In this document: positions 53,779 to 54,971 of the stretch, one piece after another
Layout of the letters: each line of letters starts with the position of its first letter
Position numbering within the stretch: the first letter of the stretch is position 1
Assembly: GCA_003045995.1 (NCBI GenBank)
Contig: PZPG01000004.1
Span: forward strand, 30,588 to 85,558
Origin: Bacteroidota bacterium
Lineage (GTDB): Bacteria > Bacteroidota > Rhodothermia > Balneolales > Balneolaceae
Length of the DNA: 54,971 bases
Reading direction: 5' to 3'
Position numbers and translations under genes: made by a program
Notes under the pieces: model-generated
Told to the model about the DNA's origin: nothing
Seen by the model: only the letters and a program-made list of their open reading frames with translations
Database searches by the model: none

Positions 53779-54072
53779 ATGCCGATTAAAACACTCGATA
53801 TTGATAAAATCACAGAAAAGAGCAACAATAAGTATGAAAAGGTTGTGATTCTCTCAAAGCGTGCACGACAGATCGCTGCCGAGGAGAAGATGGAGATCGA
53901 TGAAAAACTGAAGTATTTTGAGGGTTTTGAAGATGAAGATGAATTCACCTTCAATGAAGAGCAGCAAAACATCTCCCGAATGTACGAGGAACTGCCCCAC
54001 GCTACACAACGGGCTGTTCATGAGATGGAAGAGGATCAAACAACATTCAGATATCCTGAGAGAGAAAGTTGA
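53779..54072 (+). CDS. rpoZ: DNA-directed RNA polymerase omega subunit
   Basis: A small protein of 97 residues. The N-terminal half, [20 protein letters not shown], is the omega/Rpb6 motif that wraps the beta' C-terminus and helps polymerase assembly. The C-terminal half is acidic and poorly conserved. It starts 10 nt after gmk and its stop shares one base with the coaBC start (TGATG). Confidence 0.85.
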   Translation: MPIKTLDIDKITEKSNNKYEKVVILSKRARQIAAEEKMEIDEKLKYFEGFEDEDEFTFNEEQQNISRMYEELPHATQRAVHEMEEDQTTFRYPERES

Positions 54073-54971
54073 TGTTTTCCGGCAGACGTATTGTTCTGGG
54101 AGTTACCGGAGGAATCGCTGCTTACAAATCTGTAACTCTTCTTCGTGAGCTTCAAAAGGCAGGGGCAGATGTTCGGGTGATGATGACTCCTGCAGCAACC
54201 CGCTTTGTGGGGGTTGAAACATTTCGTGCCCTTAGCCGACACCCGGTTCCTGTACACATATTTGAGGATGGTACAGGTGTTGACAGTTCGCCTTTACACG
54301 GAGGCGTTGTTAAAGATAACCATCGTTTTGGGGAAACGAGTCATACGGAGGGCACGGGATCTTCTTCGGGCGATGATGCAGAGCGAATTGAGGGTGTTGG
54401 TTGGTCCGAAAAGGACACTACAGGGTCTCATTGGACAAAGCATATCGAGTGGGGTGAGTGGGCCGATCTGATGTTGATTGCTCCTTGCACGGCGAATACG
54501 TTATCGGATATTGTTCATGGCCGTTCGAACAACATGGTGCTGGTAACACTACTTGCAGCTCGATGTCCGGTAATGATTTGCCCGACGATGGATGGTGAAA
54601 TGATCCGCCATCCTGCAGTGCAACAAAATTTAAAGCACGCGAGAGAGATGGGATATACCGTTCTGGATCCGGATGTTGGATATCTGGCCAGCGGCCTTCA
54701 CGACCAGGGTCGATTGCCCGAGACGGAGCGTATTATAGAGGTTGCGTATGAGACGCTGAAGAGGTCTCGTTTGGGAGGGCCGCTGGCGGGTCGGCGTGTG
54801 CTGGTGACAGCGGGTCCGACAAGGGAGTTTTTGGATCCTGTGCGGTTTCTGTCGAATCCCAGTAGCGGGAAGATGGGGTTGGCGATGGCGGATGCGGCCT
54901 TCGCCTTGGGCGGGGACGTTATTTTGTTGCGAGGGCCGGGAGTTGGGGATGCGTCGGAGCGGATGACGGAG
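54072..54971 (+). CDS. coaBC: Phosphopantothenoylcysteine decarboxylase/synthetase CoaBC (5' part)
   Basis: A bifunctional CoA-pathway enzyme; 300 codons are seen and the gene runs off the window. CoaC (flavin) domain: [11 protein letters not shown], the catalytic His in [11 protein letters not shown] (H124), [10 protein letters not shown] and PTMDGEM. CoaB begins at [15 protein letters not shown] and NPSSGKMG. Compared with E. coli Dfp, where the catalytic His is residue 75, about 50 extra residues (about 67-121, Gly/Ser/Asp/Thr-rich) lie before it. PxMD in place of PxMN is, as I recall, the normal Bacteroidota form. Confidence 0.92.
   Translation, partial: MFSGRRIVLGVTGGIAAYKSVTLLRELQKAGADVRVMMTPAATRFVGVETFRALSRHPVPVHIFEDGTGVDSSPLHGGVVKDNHRFGETSHTEGTGSSSGDDAERIEGVGWSEKDTTGSHWTKHIEWGEWADLMLIAPCTANTLSDIVHGRSNNMVLVTLLAARCPVMICPTMDGEMIRHPAVQQNLKHAREMGYTVLDPDVGYLASGLHDQGRLPETERIIEVAYETLKRSRLGGPLAGRRVLVTAGPTREFLDPVRFLSNPSSGKMGLAMADAAFALGGDVILLRGPGVGDASERMTE

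Overview
This is a gene-dense stretch of about 55 kb from a chromosome of the Bacteroidota/Rhodothermota type. A Balneola- or Rhodothermus-like relative is my best guess, made from gene content and not from a search. The evidence is a DUF3098 protein, the Bacteroidota-typical family mislabelled 'asparagine synthetase B', a BatD/BatA/DUF58 set, AtuA-type and renalase-like enzymes, weak ribosome binding sites with several TTG starts, and several matches to the Bacteroidota -7 promoter element TAnnTTTG. There are no rRNA or tRNA genes, insertion sequences, phage genes or CRISPR arrays. No stretch longer than about 300 bases lacks a gene.

Layout. 1-1.8 kb (minus): the start of an exported protein, a glutamate/aspartate-type symporter and DUF3098. 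1.96-8.1 kb (plus): Maf, an exported TPR protein, the AsnB-like exported protein, MazG and citrate synthase. 8.2-20.6 kb: alanine dehydrogenase (minus); DUF58, BatD-like and BatA, split by a divergent M23 peptidase; then a tightly coupled run mfd-sua5-threonine dehydratase-rnd with ATGA overlaps. 20.65-33.1 kb (minus): the translation/RNA block, read in the order rimP-nusA-infB-rbfA-truB-ribF-rpsO-pnp-M16 peptidase-asnS, with intrinsic terminators after rpsO and pnp and a terminator-like hairpin in the rimP leader. 33.2-44.7 kb: a DUF192 lipoprotein (plus), then on the minus strand coaE, prfB with a programmed +1 frameshift, two ABC exporter halves separated by RNase Z, a renalase-like flavoprotein, an AtuA-like protein and an AI-2E family permease. 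44.9-51.3 kb: adenine deaminase, a methyltransferase, an iron(III) permease and its binding protein facing each other, and asparaginase. 51.4-55 kb (plus): 3'-5' exonuclease-yicC-gmk-rpoZ-coaBC; coaBC runs off the end.

How it works together. Most of the window is housekeeping: translation initiation, ribosome maturation, RNA decay, transcription-coupled repair, nucleotide-pool cleaning (Maf, MazG), coenzyme A synthesis (coaE, coaBC), peptide release and envelope maintenance. I found no defence island or secondary-metabolite cluster. The points that deserve a second look are: the prfB recoding site and the coupled TTG start of coaE; an ABC exporter pair with one apparently degenerate ATP site, split by an RNase Z that has an altered metal motif; a candidate attenuator in the nusA operon leader; two palindromes in front of the iron-transport genes; and a window-wide pattern of short tandem repeats and low-complexity insertions in or beside conserved enzymes (threonine dehydratase, Sua5, CoaBC, asparaginyl-tRNA synthetase, exonuclease tail, IF-2).
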